Below are positions 8,217 to 19,656 of a DNA stretch of 64,000 nucleotides, in pieces. Position numbers and translations under genes: made by a program. This DNA comes from Hyphomicrobiales bacterium (lineage in GTDB: Bacteria; Pseudomonadota; Alphaproteobacteria; Rhizobiales; Rhizobiaceae): positions 31,243 to 95,242 of the forward strand of contig UCKU01000017.1 in the NCBI GenBank assembly GCA_900473185.1, given 5' to 3'. The first letter of the stretch is position 1. Every line of letters begins with the position of its first letter. The notes under the pieces were generated by a model that saw only the letters and a program-made list of their open reading frames with translations, ran no database searches and had not been told where the DNA came from.

Positions 8217-8317
8217 CAGAATCGAAAACCTTTGTTGTTCCGGACATTCAGCCTCGACTCGCCCGCTGGCATCACTAAATAAGGGCTGTTATCCCCAAAC
8301 CATCTGAAGCAGAGACG

Positions 8318-11238
<2,921 letters not shown>

Positions 11239-11242
<4 letters not shown>

Positions 11243-11700
11243 CCATGCGGCTCGCCACGATTGCGGACCTGCCCGCCGTCGTGGCGCTGACGACGGCCGC
11301 CTACCAGCCCTATACCGATCTTTTCGGCTATCCGCCGATTCCAGTGACCGAAGATTACAAGCCGCGGATTGAGCGCGGCGAAGTCTGGCTGCGGGAGGCT
11401 GACGGTGCCGTGGCGGGGCTCTCGGTCGTCGAGCACCATGCCGATCACCTGATGCTCTTCAGCATTGCTGTATCGCCGGATTTCCAGGGAGCGGGACATG
11501 GGGTGGCCATGCTGCGCTGGCTGGAAGACAGGGCGCGGAAATGGAGTGCGCCGGAGATCCGGCTTTATACCAATGCGCGGATGGAGCGGAACATCGCGCT
11601 TTATTCCGCCTTCGGTTTTCAGGAAACGGGTCGCCGGCCCAATTCCTATCGGCCAGGATGGACCATCGTCGACATGACGAAAAAGGTTGACGCGATCTGA
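11239..11700 (+). CDS. GNAT-family N-acetyltransferase
   Basis: A 153-residue acetyl-CoA-dependent acetyltransferase. The acetyl-CoA-binding loop appears as FQGAGHGVAML about residues 81-91, with the SIAVSPDF beta-strand before it and the NIALYSAFGFQETGR strand-helix near residues 117-132, the usual GNAT C-terminal motif. The substrate cannot be told. It overlaps uvrA by four bases, so translation is probably coupled, although a role in repair does not follow from that. Confidence 0.85.
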
Positions 11701-11724
11701 AGGATCGCAAGCGAGGAGGAACAG

Positions 11725-12531
11725 ATGAGCAAATCGGGCACGATCCGCGTGGGTATCGGCGGCTGGACGTTCGAGCCGTGGCGCGGCCATTTCTTTCCCG
11801 CCGATCTCAAGCAGAAGGACGAGCTGAACTATGCCAGCCGCCAGCTGAAGGTCATCGAGGTCAACGGCACCTACTACAGCACCCAGAAACCGGCAGTCTT
11901 CGCCAAATGGGCTGCCGACGTGCCTGACGGCTTCATCTTTTCGCTGAAGGCGACGCGCTACACTACGAACCGCCGTGTGCTAGCCGAGGCCTGGGAATCG
12001 ATGGAGAAGTTCCTCTCGTCCGGCATCAGCGAACTCGGCGATCATCTCGGCCCGCTGCTCTGGCAGTTTGCGCCGACGAAAAGGTTCGAACCAGATGATT
12101 TCGAGGCGTTCCTGAAGCTGCTGCCGGAAAAGCAGGACGGGCTGAAGCTGCGGCATGTCGTGGAGGTCAGGCACGATTCCTTCAAGGTGCCGGAATTCAT
12201 TGCACTGCTCGAAAAATATGGTGTGGCACCCGTCTGCGCCGAGCATTTCGACTATCCGATGATTGCCGACGTGACAGCGGATTTCGTCTATACGCGGCTG
12301 CAGAAAGGGTCCGACGATATCCCGACCTGCTATCCGGAGCCGGAGTTGAAGGACTGGACCAAGCGACTTGAGGTCTGGGCAGAGGGCAAAGTGCCTGACG
12401 ACCTGCCGCTGATCGACAAGGACAGGAAGGTCAAGGTCGAGCCGCGCGACGTCTTTGCCTTCATGATCCACGAGGGCAAGGTCAATGCACCACATGGGGC
12501 GATTGCCCTGCAGAAGCGGGTCGACAAGTAA
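11725..12531 (+). CDS. DUF72 domain protein (YecE-like)
   Basis: A 268-residue protein of the DUF72/YecE family, which has a TIM-barrel fold. Typical motifs are GIGGWTFEPWRGHFFP at the N-terminus, the EVNGTYY strand at about residues 46-52 and the LWQFAPT strand near residue 112. It has a strong ribosome-binding site (GAGGAGGA) 25 bases after the GNAT gene and is likely in the same transcript. The biochemical function of DUF72 proteins is not settled. Confidence 0.88.
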   Translation: MSKSGTIRVGIGGWTFEPWRGHFFPADLKQKDELNYASRQLKVIEVNGTYYSTQKPAVFAKWAADVPDGFIFSLKATRYTTNRRVLAEAWESMEKFLSSGISELGDHLGPLLWQFAPTKRFEPDDFEAFLKLLPEKQDGLKLRHVVEVRHDSFKVPEFIALLEKYGVAPVCAEHFDYPMIADVTADFVYTRLQKGSDDIPTCYPEPELKDWTKRLEVWAEGKVPDDLPLIDKDRKVKVEPRDVFAFMIHEGKVNAPHGAIALQKRVDK

Positions 12532-12535
12532 TCGC

Positions 12536-14008
12536 TCAGAAGGGCAGCACGTGCGCGGCGAGATCTTCGGCCGTCAAACCCTTGCCGACGCGATGGCCCG
12601 CCTCTCCATGCAGCCAGACAGAAGCGGCGGCTGCCTCGAAGGCCGGCAGGCCCTGGGCGAGCAGGCCGCCGATGATACCTGCCAGCACATCGCCTGAGCC
12701 GGCGGTGGCCAGCCAGACCGGCGCGTTGGTATTGATTAGCGCCCGGCCATCCGGTGATGCGATAACGGTATCCGCCCCCTTATAGATGATAGCAGCATTG
12801 GCGCGGCTGGCAGCGGCGAGCGCCTTGTCGACCTTGCCCGCCTTCTCGTCGGCGGCAATATCGGGAAAGAGGCGAGCAAACTCGCCATCATGCGGCGTCA
12901 GCACGAGGCGCGGCACTCCCTTGAACAGCTCGAAAAGAGCCTGCGGATCGCCCTTGAAGGAGCTGATGCCGTCGGCGTCGAGAACGAGATGACGGTCGCG
13001 CAGTAGGGATACGAATTTGCGGGCCTTCTTTCCGATGCCGAAACCGGGACCGAGAACGAAGGTCTGAAGGCGTGTGTCCTTCAGCCACTCTGCCAATGCT
13101 GCTGCATCATCGATGGCGTGCAGCATGACGGCCGTCAGGTGAGCGCTGTTGGCGGAAAGTGCTTCGGTCGGCGCGGCGATGGTGACGAGCCCTGCCCCGG
13201 CCTTCAACCCCGCCATAGCCGACATGCGGGCGGCACCCGTCTTGCTCGCCTCACCCGAAAATACGACAAGGTGACCACGCTTATATTTGTGAGTCTCCAG
13301 TTGCTCGGCCGGAATGACAGCGCGCCATGCGGCAGGTGTGTTCTCGTCGACAAGGCCATCCGTCTGTGCCCTGATGATGCGTCCGGGAATGCCAATGTCG
13401 AAGACCTCGAGCGTGCCGCAAAGCTCCCTGCCCGGCATCAGCAGATGGCCGGGCTTGCGGGTCATGAAGGTCACTGTATGCGCCGCTCGGAAGGCGCCGC
13501 CGAGCACGGCGCCGGTGCGCCCGTCCAGGCCAGATGGCAGGTCGATGGCGATGACGGGAGTTCCTGCCTTGCCGACCTTTTGGATCAGATCGGTGACCTC
13601 GGACGGCACATCGCGTGCAAGACCGGCTCCGAAGAGGCCGTCGATGATGACATCACCCTGCTGCTGGTCATAGCGCGCGATATCCTGCCCCTTCAACGCA
13701 CAGGCTGCCCTAGCGCGGCCCGCATCGCCCTTCAGCTTTTCCGGGTTGCCAAGATGGAAGATCTCCACTCGTCCACCACTCTCCTGCAGGAGCCGGGCGA
13801 CGACATAACCGTCACCGCCATTGTTGCCGGGACCGCAGAACACCGCGAAACGTTGTGCGCCGGGATAAAGACGCAATGCTGCAGCGGCGACCGCGGCACC
13901 TGCCTTTTCCATCAGGCCATAGGAATCGATTCCGGATACGGCTGCAGCCTTATCGGCCGCAGCCATTTCGACAGGTGTCAGAAGAAGATCGGCGAGACGT
14001 TTGCTCAT
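12536..14008 (-). CDS. nnr: Bifunctional NAD(P)HX epimerase/dehydratase
   Basis: A two-domain metabolite-repair enzyme that returns hydrated NAD(P)HX to NAD(P)H. The N-terminal YjeF_N epimerase part contains GPGNNGGDGYV (about residues 59-69). The C-terminal YjeF_C dehydratase, a ribokinase-like fold, contains KYKRGHLVVFSG, LTPHDGEFARLF and the end motif ATAGSGDVLAGIIGG. 490 residues from ATG 14008. An upstream in-frame TTG (14020) is an alternative; the AGGGG before ATG is unusually close (one base), so the start is uncertain. It is convergent with the DUF72 gene, with only four bases between stops. Confidence 0.93.
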   Translation of the reverse strand: MSKRLADLLLTPVEMAAADKAAAVSGIDSYGLMEKAGAAVAAAALRLYPGAQRFAVFCGPGNNGGDGYVVARLLQESGGRVEIFHLGNPEKLKGDAGRARAACALKGQDIARYDQQQGDVIIDGLFGAGLARDVPSEVTDLIQKVGKAGTPVIAIDLPSGLDGRTGAVLGGAFRAAHTVTFMTRKPGHLLMPGRELCGTLEVFDIGIPGRIIRAQTDGLVDENTPAAWRAVIPAEQLETHKYKRGHLVVFSGEASKTGAARMSAMAGLKAGAGLVTIAAPTEALSANSAHLTAVMLHAIDDAAALAEWLKDTRLQTFVLGPGFGIGKKARKFVSLLRDRHLVLDADGISSFKGDPQALFELFKGVPRLVLTPHDGEFARLFPDIAADEKAGKVDKALAAASRANAAIIYKGADTVIASPDGRALINTNAPVWLATAGSGDVLAGIIGGLLAQGLPAFEAAAASVWLHGEAGHRVGKGLTAEDLAAHVLPF

Positions 14009-14276
14009 GCCCCTATTCAATTCAAAAAGCGCCTAAAAAACAACCGCATGATTGCCAAAACAAAAGAGCAAATATTGTGCAATTGCCTATTTTTTGGCCT
14101 CTCCGTAACGAACCACAAGAAATTATGAGTCGAGCGATTTTTTCAATTTTCGCGTCATTTTTGATCAAAACGCACTATTGTTCACCTCGTTCTTCATCAA
14201 AACGACACGGAAACGCGGGCAAACAAGGTCGCGCGCACAAAATTCCGCGATTTTTTGCGTGAGATGGATTTCAAAC
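14009..14276. promoter_or_regulatory. AT-rich upstream region of glnB
   Basis: This 344-base gap between nnr and glnB (14009-14352) is markedly more AT-rich than its neighbours and holds no credible ORF. It ends in a sigma-54 promoter and would be expected to carry NtrC enhancer sites. The only partial match I see is GCACTA at 14173-14178, a half-site at best. The nnr promoter should also lie here. Confidence 0.45.
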
Positions 14277-14292
14277 TGGCACGATATCTGCA
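14277..14292 (+). promoter_or_regulatory. Sigma-54 (RpoN) promoter of glnB
   Basis: TGGCACG, four bases, CTGCA: the -24 GG (14278-14279) and -12 GC (14290-14291) have exact sigma-54 spacing, and only one base deviates from the TGGCACG-N4-TTGCA consensus. It lies 61 bases before the glnB start. NtrC-dependent expression under nitrogen limitation is inferred from known rhizobial glnB promoters. Confidence 0.85.
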
Positions 14293-14352
14293 TCATATCC
14301 CGCGAGCGGGAAGGTTCCTGCTGTAACGGGAGAAGCGGAGAGACATTTTCTC

Positions 14353-14691
14353 ATGAAAAAGATCGAAGCGATCATTAAGCCTTTCAAGCTGGACGAGGTG
14401 AAGGAAGCCCTTCAGGAAGTCGGTCTGCAGGGTATCACTGTCACGGAAGCGAAGGGCTTCGGTCGCCAGAAGGGCCATACCGAACTCTACCGCGGCGCAG
14501 AATATGTCGTCGATTTCCTGCCGAAGGTGAAGGTTGAGGTCGTGCTCGCAGATGAAAACGCGGAGGCCGTCATCGACGCGATCCGCAAGGCCGCGCAAAC
14601 GGGGCGCATCGGCGACGGAAAGATTTTCGTTTCCAACGTCGAAGAGGTCATCCGCATCCGCACCGGTGAAACCGGTATCGATGCCATCTGA
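14353..14691 (+). CDS. glnB: Nitrogen regulatory protein PII
   Basis: A 112-residue trimeric signal protein that senses 2-oxoglutarate and ATP/ADP and controls glutamine synthetase adenylylation and NtrB/NtrC. The sequence starts MKKIEAIIKPFKLDEVKEAL. The T-loop carries Tyr51 in RGAEYVVDF, the uridylylation site used by GlnD, and the B- and C-loop segments TGRIGDGKIFV and IRTGETG are intact. It lies 78 bases upstream of glnA on the same strand; proximity to glnA favours glnB over glnK. Confidence 0.97.
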   Translation: MKKIEAIIKPFKLDEVKEALQEVGLQGITVTEAKGFGRQKGHTELYRGAEYVVDFLPKVKVEVVLADENAEAVIDAIRKAAQTGRIGDGKIFVSNVEEVIRIRTGETGIDAI

Positions 14692-14769
14692 CCGGCTTTG
14701 CCTTCGGCGAAGCTTGACCATCCTCATCGCACATAACGTAACATCATCACAAAACAGAGGAAGCATCTT

Positions 14770-16179
14770 ATGGCGAGTGCAAGCGAAATCCTGAAGCAGA
14801 TCAAGGACAACGACGTGAAGTTCGTCGACCTGCGCTTCACCGATCCCAAGGGCAAGCTGCAGCACGTTACGATGGACATAGCCTGCGTCGATGAAGACAT
14901 GTTCGCCGACGGCGTCATGTTCGACGGTTCCTCGATCGGCGGCTGGAAGGCCATCAACGAGTCCGACATGGTGCTGATGCCCGACACGGACACGGTGCAC
15001 ATGGACCCCTTCTTCGCTCAGTCGACCATGGTCATCGTCTGCGACATCCTCGACCCGGTTTCCGGCGAAGCCTATAACCGCGATCCGCGCGGCACCGCCA
15101 AGAAGGCCGAAGCCTATCTGAAGGCATCCGGCATCGGCGACACGATCTTTGTCGGCCCGGAAGCCGAATTCTTCGTCTTCGACGACGTCAAGTACAAGGC
15201 CGATCCGTACAACACCGGCTTCAAGCTCGACTCCACCGAACTGCCGTCGAACGACGACACCGATTACGAAACCGGCAATCTCGGCCACCGTCCGCGCGTC
15301 AAGGGCGGCTACTTCCCGGTTCCGCCCGTCGACAGCGCCCAGGACATGCGTTCGGAAATGCTGACGGTTCTCTCCGAAATGGGCGTCGTCGTCGAGAAGC
15401 ACCACCACGAAGTGGCTGCCGCCCAGCACGAACTCGGCATCAAGTTCGACACGCTCGTTCGCAACGCCGACAAGATGCAGATCTACAAGTACGTCGTTCA
15501 TCAGGTCGCCAATGCCTATGGCAAGACGGCAACCTTCATGCCGAAGCCGATCTTCGGCGATAACGGCTCGGGCATGCACGTGCACCAGTCGATCTGGAAG
15601 GGCGGAAAGCCGACCTTTGCCGGTGACGAATATGCAGGCCTTTCCGAAACCTGCCTCTACTATATCGGCGGCATCATCAAGCATGCCAAGGCGATCAACG
15701 CCTTCACCAATCCGTCGACGAACTCCTACAAGCGTCTCGTCCCGGGTTATGAGGCTCCGGTACTGCTCGCCTATTCGGCCCGCAACCGCTCGGCCTCCTG
15801 CCGCATTCCGTTCGGCTCCAACCCGAAGGCCAAGCGCGTCGAAGTTCGCTTCCCGGATCCGACCGCCAACCCCTACCTCGCCTTCGCCGCCATGCTGATG
15901 GCCGGTCTCGATGGCATCAAGAACAAAATCCATCCCGGCAAGGCCATGGACAAGGATCTCTACGACCTGCCGCCGAAGGAACTCAAGAAGATCCCGACCG
16001 TCTGCGGCTCACTGCGCGAAGCGCTCGAAAGCCTCGACAAGGATCGCAAGTTCCTGACCGCCGGCGGCGTCTTCGACGACGACCAGATCGATGCCTTCAT
16101 CGAGCTGAAGATGGCCGAGGTGATGCGTTTCGAAATGACGCCGCATCCGGTCGAATACGACATGTACTACTCGGCATAA
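14770..16179 (+). CDS. glnA: Glutamine synthetase type I
   Basis: A 469-residue ATP-dependent ammonia-glutamate ligase forming dodecamers. Active-site segments are MFDGSSIGGWKAI near residues 50-62, the GPEAEFFVFD strand with a metal-binding Glu (about residue 130), and NPSTNSYKRLVPG. Tyr398 in DLYDLPP is the adenylylation site used by GlnE, so activity should be covalently regulated. The length equals that of enterobacterial GSI. It is co-oriented with glnB and closed by a strong terminator at 16191. Confidence 0.98.
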   Translation: MASASEILKQIKDNDVKFVDLRFTDPKGKLQHVTMDIACVDEDMFADGVMFDGSSIGGWKAINESDMVLMPDTDTVHMDPFFAQSTMVIVCDILDPVSGEAYNRDPRGTAKKAEAYLKASGIGDTIFVGPEAEFFVFDDVKYKADPYNTGFKLDSTELPSNDDTDYETGNLGHRPRVKGGYFPVPPVDSAQDMRSEMLTVLSEMGVVVEKHHHEVAAAQHELGIKFDTLVRNADKMQIYKYVVHQVANAYGKTATFMPKPIFGDNGSGMHVHQSIWKGGKPTFAGDEYAGLSETCLYYIGGIIKHAKAINAFTNPSTNSYKRLVPGYEAPVLLAYSARNRSASCRIPFGSNPKAKRVEVRFPDPTANPYLAFAAMLMAGLDGIKNKIHPGKAMDKDLYDLPPKELKKIPTVCGSLREALESLDKDRKFLTAGGVFDDDQIDAFIELKMAEVMRFEMTPHPVEYDMYYSA

Positions 16180-16190
16180 GATGAGACATG

Positions 16191-16216
16191 AAAGCCCCGG
16201 TTCGCCGGGGCTTTCT
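16191..16216 (+). terminator. Rho-independent terminator of glnA
   Basis: Perfect 10-bp stem (AAAGCCCCGG / CCGGGGCTTT) with a stable TTCG tetraloop, 11 bases after the glnA stop. Confidence 0.88.
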
Positions 16217-16334
16217 TCGATCCGGAGGCCATGAAGGCCGATGGGCAGAGATGACAGTCATGTGACGAAATCCCGCAAAAATCTTGATTTGCGGGGGACC
16301 GATCACCAAATCAGGTGAGAAAGGAAGTCGTACC

Positions 16335-16664
16335 ATGAAAGAAAGAGTTGCAAAGTTTAGTATAGGCGAAGTGGTTCGGCACAAGGTTTTTCCGTTTCGC
16401 GGCGTCATCTTCGACGTTGATCCGGAGTTCGCGAATACGGAAGAATGGTGGAATTCCATTCCCGCGGAAGTCCGCCCGAGCAAAGACCAGCCGTTCTACC
16501 ATCTGCTTGCAGAGAACGACGATAGCGAATATGTCGCCTACGTTTCCGAGCAGAACTTGGTGAGCGACGAGAGCGACACGCCGCTTCGCAATCCGCAGGT
16601 CGAGCAGATCTTCGACCGCGGCCCGACGGGCCAGTTCAAACCCAAGATGAGCTTCGCCCACTAA
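16335..16664 (+). CDS. hspQ: Heat-shock protein HspQ (YccV family)
   Basis: A 109-residue protein of the HspQ/YccV (hemimethylated-DNA-binding-like) family. Typical features are KFSIGEVVRHKVFPFRGVIFDVDPEF at residues 6-31 (split here only for description), the NTEEWW motif and the PFYHLLAENDDSEYVAYVSEQNL strand set. In E. coli HspQ is a specificity factor for Lon. The open frame extends to 16284, but ATG 16335 has GAAAGGAAG upstream and matches the family N-terminus. A single-gene unit between two terminators. Confidence 0.9.
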   Translation: MKERVAKFSIGEVVRHKVFPFRGVIFDVDPEFANTEEWWNSIPAEVRPSKDQPFYHLLAENDDSEYVAYVSEQNLVSDESDTPLRNPQVEQIFDRGPTGQFKPKMSFAH

Positions 16665-16684
16665 GTCGGACATCAAAATCCATC

Positions 16685-16713
16685 AAGGCCCCGCATGTCG
16701 GGGCCTTTCTTTT
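16685..16713 (+). terminator. Rho-independent terminator of hspQ
   Basis: 9-bp stem AAGGCCCCG / CGGGGCCTT, loop CATGT, then TCTTTTT. Confidence 0.85.
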
Positions 16714-16721
16714 TGGCAATA

Positions 16722-16748
16722 AAAAACCCGGCTCGAAACCGGGTTTTT
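16722..16748. terminator. Bidirectional terminator between hspQ and the IalB-like gene
   Basis: Perfect stem AAAAACCCGG / CCGGGTTTTT with a 7-base loop. The A- and T-tracts on both sides let it work in either direction, chiefly for the minus-strand gene ending at 16772. Confidence 0.8.
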
Positions 16749-16771
16749 CAAGGAATTCCTGAAGGCCCTGA

Positions 16772-17443
16772 TTACTGGGCCTTTGCTGCCTTCTGGGCAT
16801 CTTCCAGCTTCTTGCGGGCCTCTTCAGCCTTCTTCTGCATGCTGTCCTGCAGGCTGCGCTGGCTTTCGGCAAGCTTCGATTCGGAAACCGGCTCGCCATC
16901 ATAGGCGCCCGTGAAGCCTTCGAGCGAAACCTTGATCGGGTTCGGAGCACGGCGGAAGTTGATCGAGGTGAAGACCACGTCGCTGCCCTTCTTGAGGCTT
17001 GCGATCATGGCATCCGTCAGCGGAATTTCAGCCGTGCACTTGTCCGGCAGGCAGACGGCGTAGTCGAGCTTCTGGCCCTTGCCGCCGTCGATCTGCATCG
17101 CAATGCCCGGCGGGATCAGGCGTGCAGCCGGAACCGAGACCTGAAGGATCTTGCGGTTGATCTTGCCGGAAACCGAGATCAGGCCAACAGCCGTCACCAG
17201 CTGGCCGCCATTGGCGAGAACCAGATTCTGAACAACGCAGATGTCGTTGTCTTCCTGCTTGCTGCAGGTCTTGTACCAGCCGAGGCGCGGTGCGCCGACG
17301 GCCTGTGCGGGAGCGTCAGCCGACGCTGCCGGAGCCTGGGCGGCCGCATCCTGTGCGAAGGACGAGACCGGAGCCGAAGCGCCGAAGATCACTGCCATAA
17401 CGGACAGTGCTGCCCGCATTTTCTTTTCAGACTTGAACATCAT
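16772..17443 (-). CDS. Invasion-associated locus B (IalB) family protein
   Basis: A 223-residue exported protein: signal peptide to about residue 30 (ending SSFAQ), a low-complexity Ala-rich linker, then the IalB domain (GWYKTCSKQEDNDICVVQNL at about 55-74, and CLPDKCTAEIPL with a second Cys pair, suggesting disulfides). A charged Lys/Glu/Ala-rich C-terminal helix (about residues 189-223) could be a coiled coil. The name comes from Bartonella; in plant-associated and free-living Alphaproteobacteria the role is unknown, so invasion should not be assumed. Two adjacent ATGs (17443, 17440) are possible starts after AGGAGA. Confidence 0.85.
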   Translation of the reverse strand: MMFKSEKKMRAALSVMAVIFGASAPVSSFAQDAAAQAPAASADAPAQAVGAPRLGWYKTCSKQEDNDICVVQNLVLANGGQLVTAVGLISVSGKINRKILQVSVPAARLIPPGIAMQIDGGKGQKLDYAVCLPDKCTAEIPLTDAMIASLKKGSDVVFTSINFRRAPNPIKVSLEGFTGAYDGEPVSESKLAESQRSLQDSMQKKAEEARKKLEDAQKAAKAQ

Positions 17444-17727
17444 AACGAATTCCGTCTCCTGATATCCGTTTCGGGGCTACGTTCGGCCGCCCCTACCACC
17501 GGGTCGTTCGGCACTCCACCTCTTAAAAAAATAAGGCAAATGCATGACCCCAAAACTTCGGGTCACGTGTTACATCGCAGCGTTGAAGATATCCAGCATT
17601 TCTTTGGCAATTTCGCGGGCATTTTGGCACATAGGTAAAGAAAGCGGCGACCGCGGTTGGAATTGAGCGCTCCCATGCTACCCTTCCGGCGAATCGTGCC
17701 CGTCGCCACGCATCAAGGAATTTCAGA

Positions 17728-19530
17728 ATGCTTCGGATCGTCCTCCTCGCCGCTTTCACGCTTATCGGCGGTGCCGCCACCGCAGAACCCGTGCATGGTA
17801 TCGCCATGCACGGTTCGGCAGCGCTGCCTGCGGATTACAAGCACTTCCCTTACGTCAATCCCGACGTGAAGAAGGGCGGGAAAATCACCTACGGCGTGGT
17901 CGGCACTTTCGACAGTTTAAACCCCTTTATCCTGAAAAGCATGCGCACGACGGCGCGCGGCATGTGGGATCCGCAATTCGGTAACCTCATCTATGAATCC
18001 ATGCTGCAGCGTTCGAGCGACGAGCCCTTCACGCTCTACGGCCTGCTGGCGGAAAAGGTGGAATGGGATGAAGACCGCACCTTCATCCAGTTCAACCTCA
18101 ATCCGAAGGCCAGGTGGTCGGACGGGCAGCCGGTCACGCCCGAAGACGTGATCTTTTCCTTCGAGCTGCTGCGCGACAAGGGGCGCGTGCCCTTCTCCAG
18201 CCGCCTCAATCTCGTTTCAAAGATGGAGAAGGTTGGCGACCATAGCGTGCGCTTCACCTTCAACGAAAAGGCAGACCGCGAGACGCCGATGATCTTCGGC
18301 CTGTTTCCTATCCTGCCGAAACATGCGATCAATCCTGATAGCTTCGACCGCAGCTCGCTCACGCCGCCCATCGGTTCCGGTCCTTATAAGATCAAGAGCC
18401 TGAAGCCAGGCGAAAGCATCACCTATGAGCGCGACCCGAATTACTGGGGCAAGGACATTCCGGCCAAGGTCGGCATGGACAATTACGACCAGCTCACGGT
18501 GCAGTATTTCCTGCAGGATACGACGCTTTTCGAGGCCTTCAAGAAAGGCGACGTCGATATCTATCTGGAAGGCAATCCGGGGCATTGGGCCAATGCCTAT
18601 GATTTCCCGGCCGCAACGTCGGGCGCGGTTGTGAAGGATGTGTTCAAGCCGAAACTGCCGAGCGGCATGCTCGGCTTCGTCTTCAATACGCGGCGTCCGA
18701 TCTTTAGTGATATCAAGGTACGCGAGGGCCTGTCACTGGTCTTCGATTTCGAATGGGCCAACAAGAACCTCTATTCCGGCGCTTATAAGCGCACACAAAG
18801 CTTCTGGCAGAACTCTGATCTGTCGAGCTTTGGAGTTCCGGCGGATGCGCGTGAGCTGACGCTGCTCGGAACGATCAAGGACCAGATCGACCCCGCCATC
18901 CTTGACGGCAGCTACAAGCTGCCGGTGACCGATGGCTCGGGACGCGACCGCAACGTGCTGAGGCAGGCTGTCGACCTCCTGAAACAAGGGGGCTACACGA
19001 TCCAGGGCGGCAAGATGGCCGATCAGAGCGGCAAGCAGCTCTCCTTCGAAATCATGACCCAGAATGCTGACCAGGAGAAGCTCGCCGTCGCCTACCAGCG
19101 ATCGCTGCAGACGATCGGTGTCGCCGCGTCGATCCGCACTGTCGACGATTCGCAGTATCAGAGCCGCACGAACAGCTTCGACTATGACATGATCATGAAG
19201 GCCTACACCTCATCGCTGTCACCCGGCAACGAGCAGCTTGGCCGCTGGTCGTCGGCTGCCCGCACGCGTGAAGGGACGGACAGTTTCGCCGGGGCCAACG
19301 ATCCCAATCTCGATACGCTGATCGATCATCTGCTGCGCTCGCGCTCGACGGAGGATTTTACGGCTTCCGTCCGCTCCTATGACCGGCTGCTGCTCTCCAG
19401 TCACTATGTGCTACCCCTCTACCACATCGATCAGCAGTGGGTGGCGCGCAACAAGCGCATCGGCCACCCGGATGCGGTGCCGCTCTATGGCTATCAGTTG
19501 CAGACATGGTGGGATACGAGCGCGCAATAA
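17728..19530 (+). CDS. Family 5 extracellular solute-binding protein (YejA-like)
   Basis: A 600-residue periplasmic binding protein. The signal peptide is residues 1-19 (ending GAATA), and the mature protein begins EPVHGIAMHG. The family-5 (oligopeptide/microcin C-type) domain is recognisable in GGKITYGVVGTFDSLNPFI, in RWSDGQPVTPEDVIFSFELLRD and in the PPIGSGPYKIKSLKPG loop. The opening sequence style HGIAMHG...LPADYKHFPYVNP resembles YejA. AAGGAATTTCAG precedes the ATG. No YejB/E/F permease or ATPase gene is adjacent, so it must work with a transporter encoded elsewhere. Confidence 0.9.
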   Translation: MLRIVLLAAFTLIGGAATAEPVHGIAMHGSAALPADYKHFPYVNPDVKKGGKITYGVVGTFDSLNPFILKSMRTTARGMWDPQFGNLIYESMLQRSSDEPFTLYGLLAEKVEWDEDRTFIQFNLNPKARWSDGQPVTPEDVIFSFELLRDKGRVPFSSRLNLVSKMEKVGDHSVRFTFNEKADRETPMIFGLFPILPKHAINPDSFDRSSLTPPIGSGPYKIKSLKPGESITYERDPNYWGKDIPAKVGMDNYDQLTVQYFLQDTTLFEAFKKGDVDIYLEGNPGHWANAYDFPAATSGAVVKDVFKPKLPSGMLGFVFNTRRPIFSDIKVREGLSLVFDFEWANKNLYSGAYKRTQSFWQNSDLSSFGVPADARELTLLGTIKDQIDPAILDGSYKLPVTDGSGRDRNVLRQAVDLLKQGGYTIQGGKMADQSGKQLSFEIMTQNADQEKLAVAYQRSLQTIGVAASIRTVDDSQYQSRTNSFDYDMIMKAYTSSLSPGNEQLGRWSSAARTREGTDSFAGANDPNLDTLIDHLLRSRSTEDFTASVRSYDRLLLSSHYVLPLYHIDQQWVARNKRIGHPDAVPLYGYQLQTWWDTSAQ

Positions 19531-19656
19531 TCACATCATCAGGCGCGTCGTTCTATTTCCTTTCTCTTGCCTCGACCTTCCTCTAAAGATCGTCGAAAAC
19601 ATCTTCTATGCGAGCGAGCCAACCGTCATTGAGGGATGGCAGAATAAGGAATCACA

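Noticed and set aside
7438..8307. 289-residue Ala/Thr-rich open frame antisense to ssb
   Set aside because: Product of the reversed Gly/Ser-rich linker codons; no plausible protein.
14180..14192. GTTC repeat upstream of glnB resembling a LexA box
   Set aside because: Spacing is five bases, not seven, so it does not fit the alphaproteobacterial LexA consensus.
14695..14713. Hairpin between glnB and glnA (GCTTTGCC / GGCGAAGC)
   Set aside because: One internal mismatch and no T-run. Too weak to call a terminator, though it could modulate read-through.
14293..15933. 546-residue open frame antisense to glnB and glnA
   Set aside because: Lies opposite two certain genes, has a His/Val/Asp-rich composition typical of the reverse of GC-rich codons, and matches no family.
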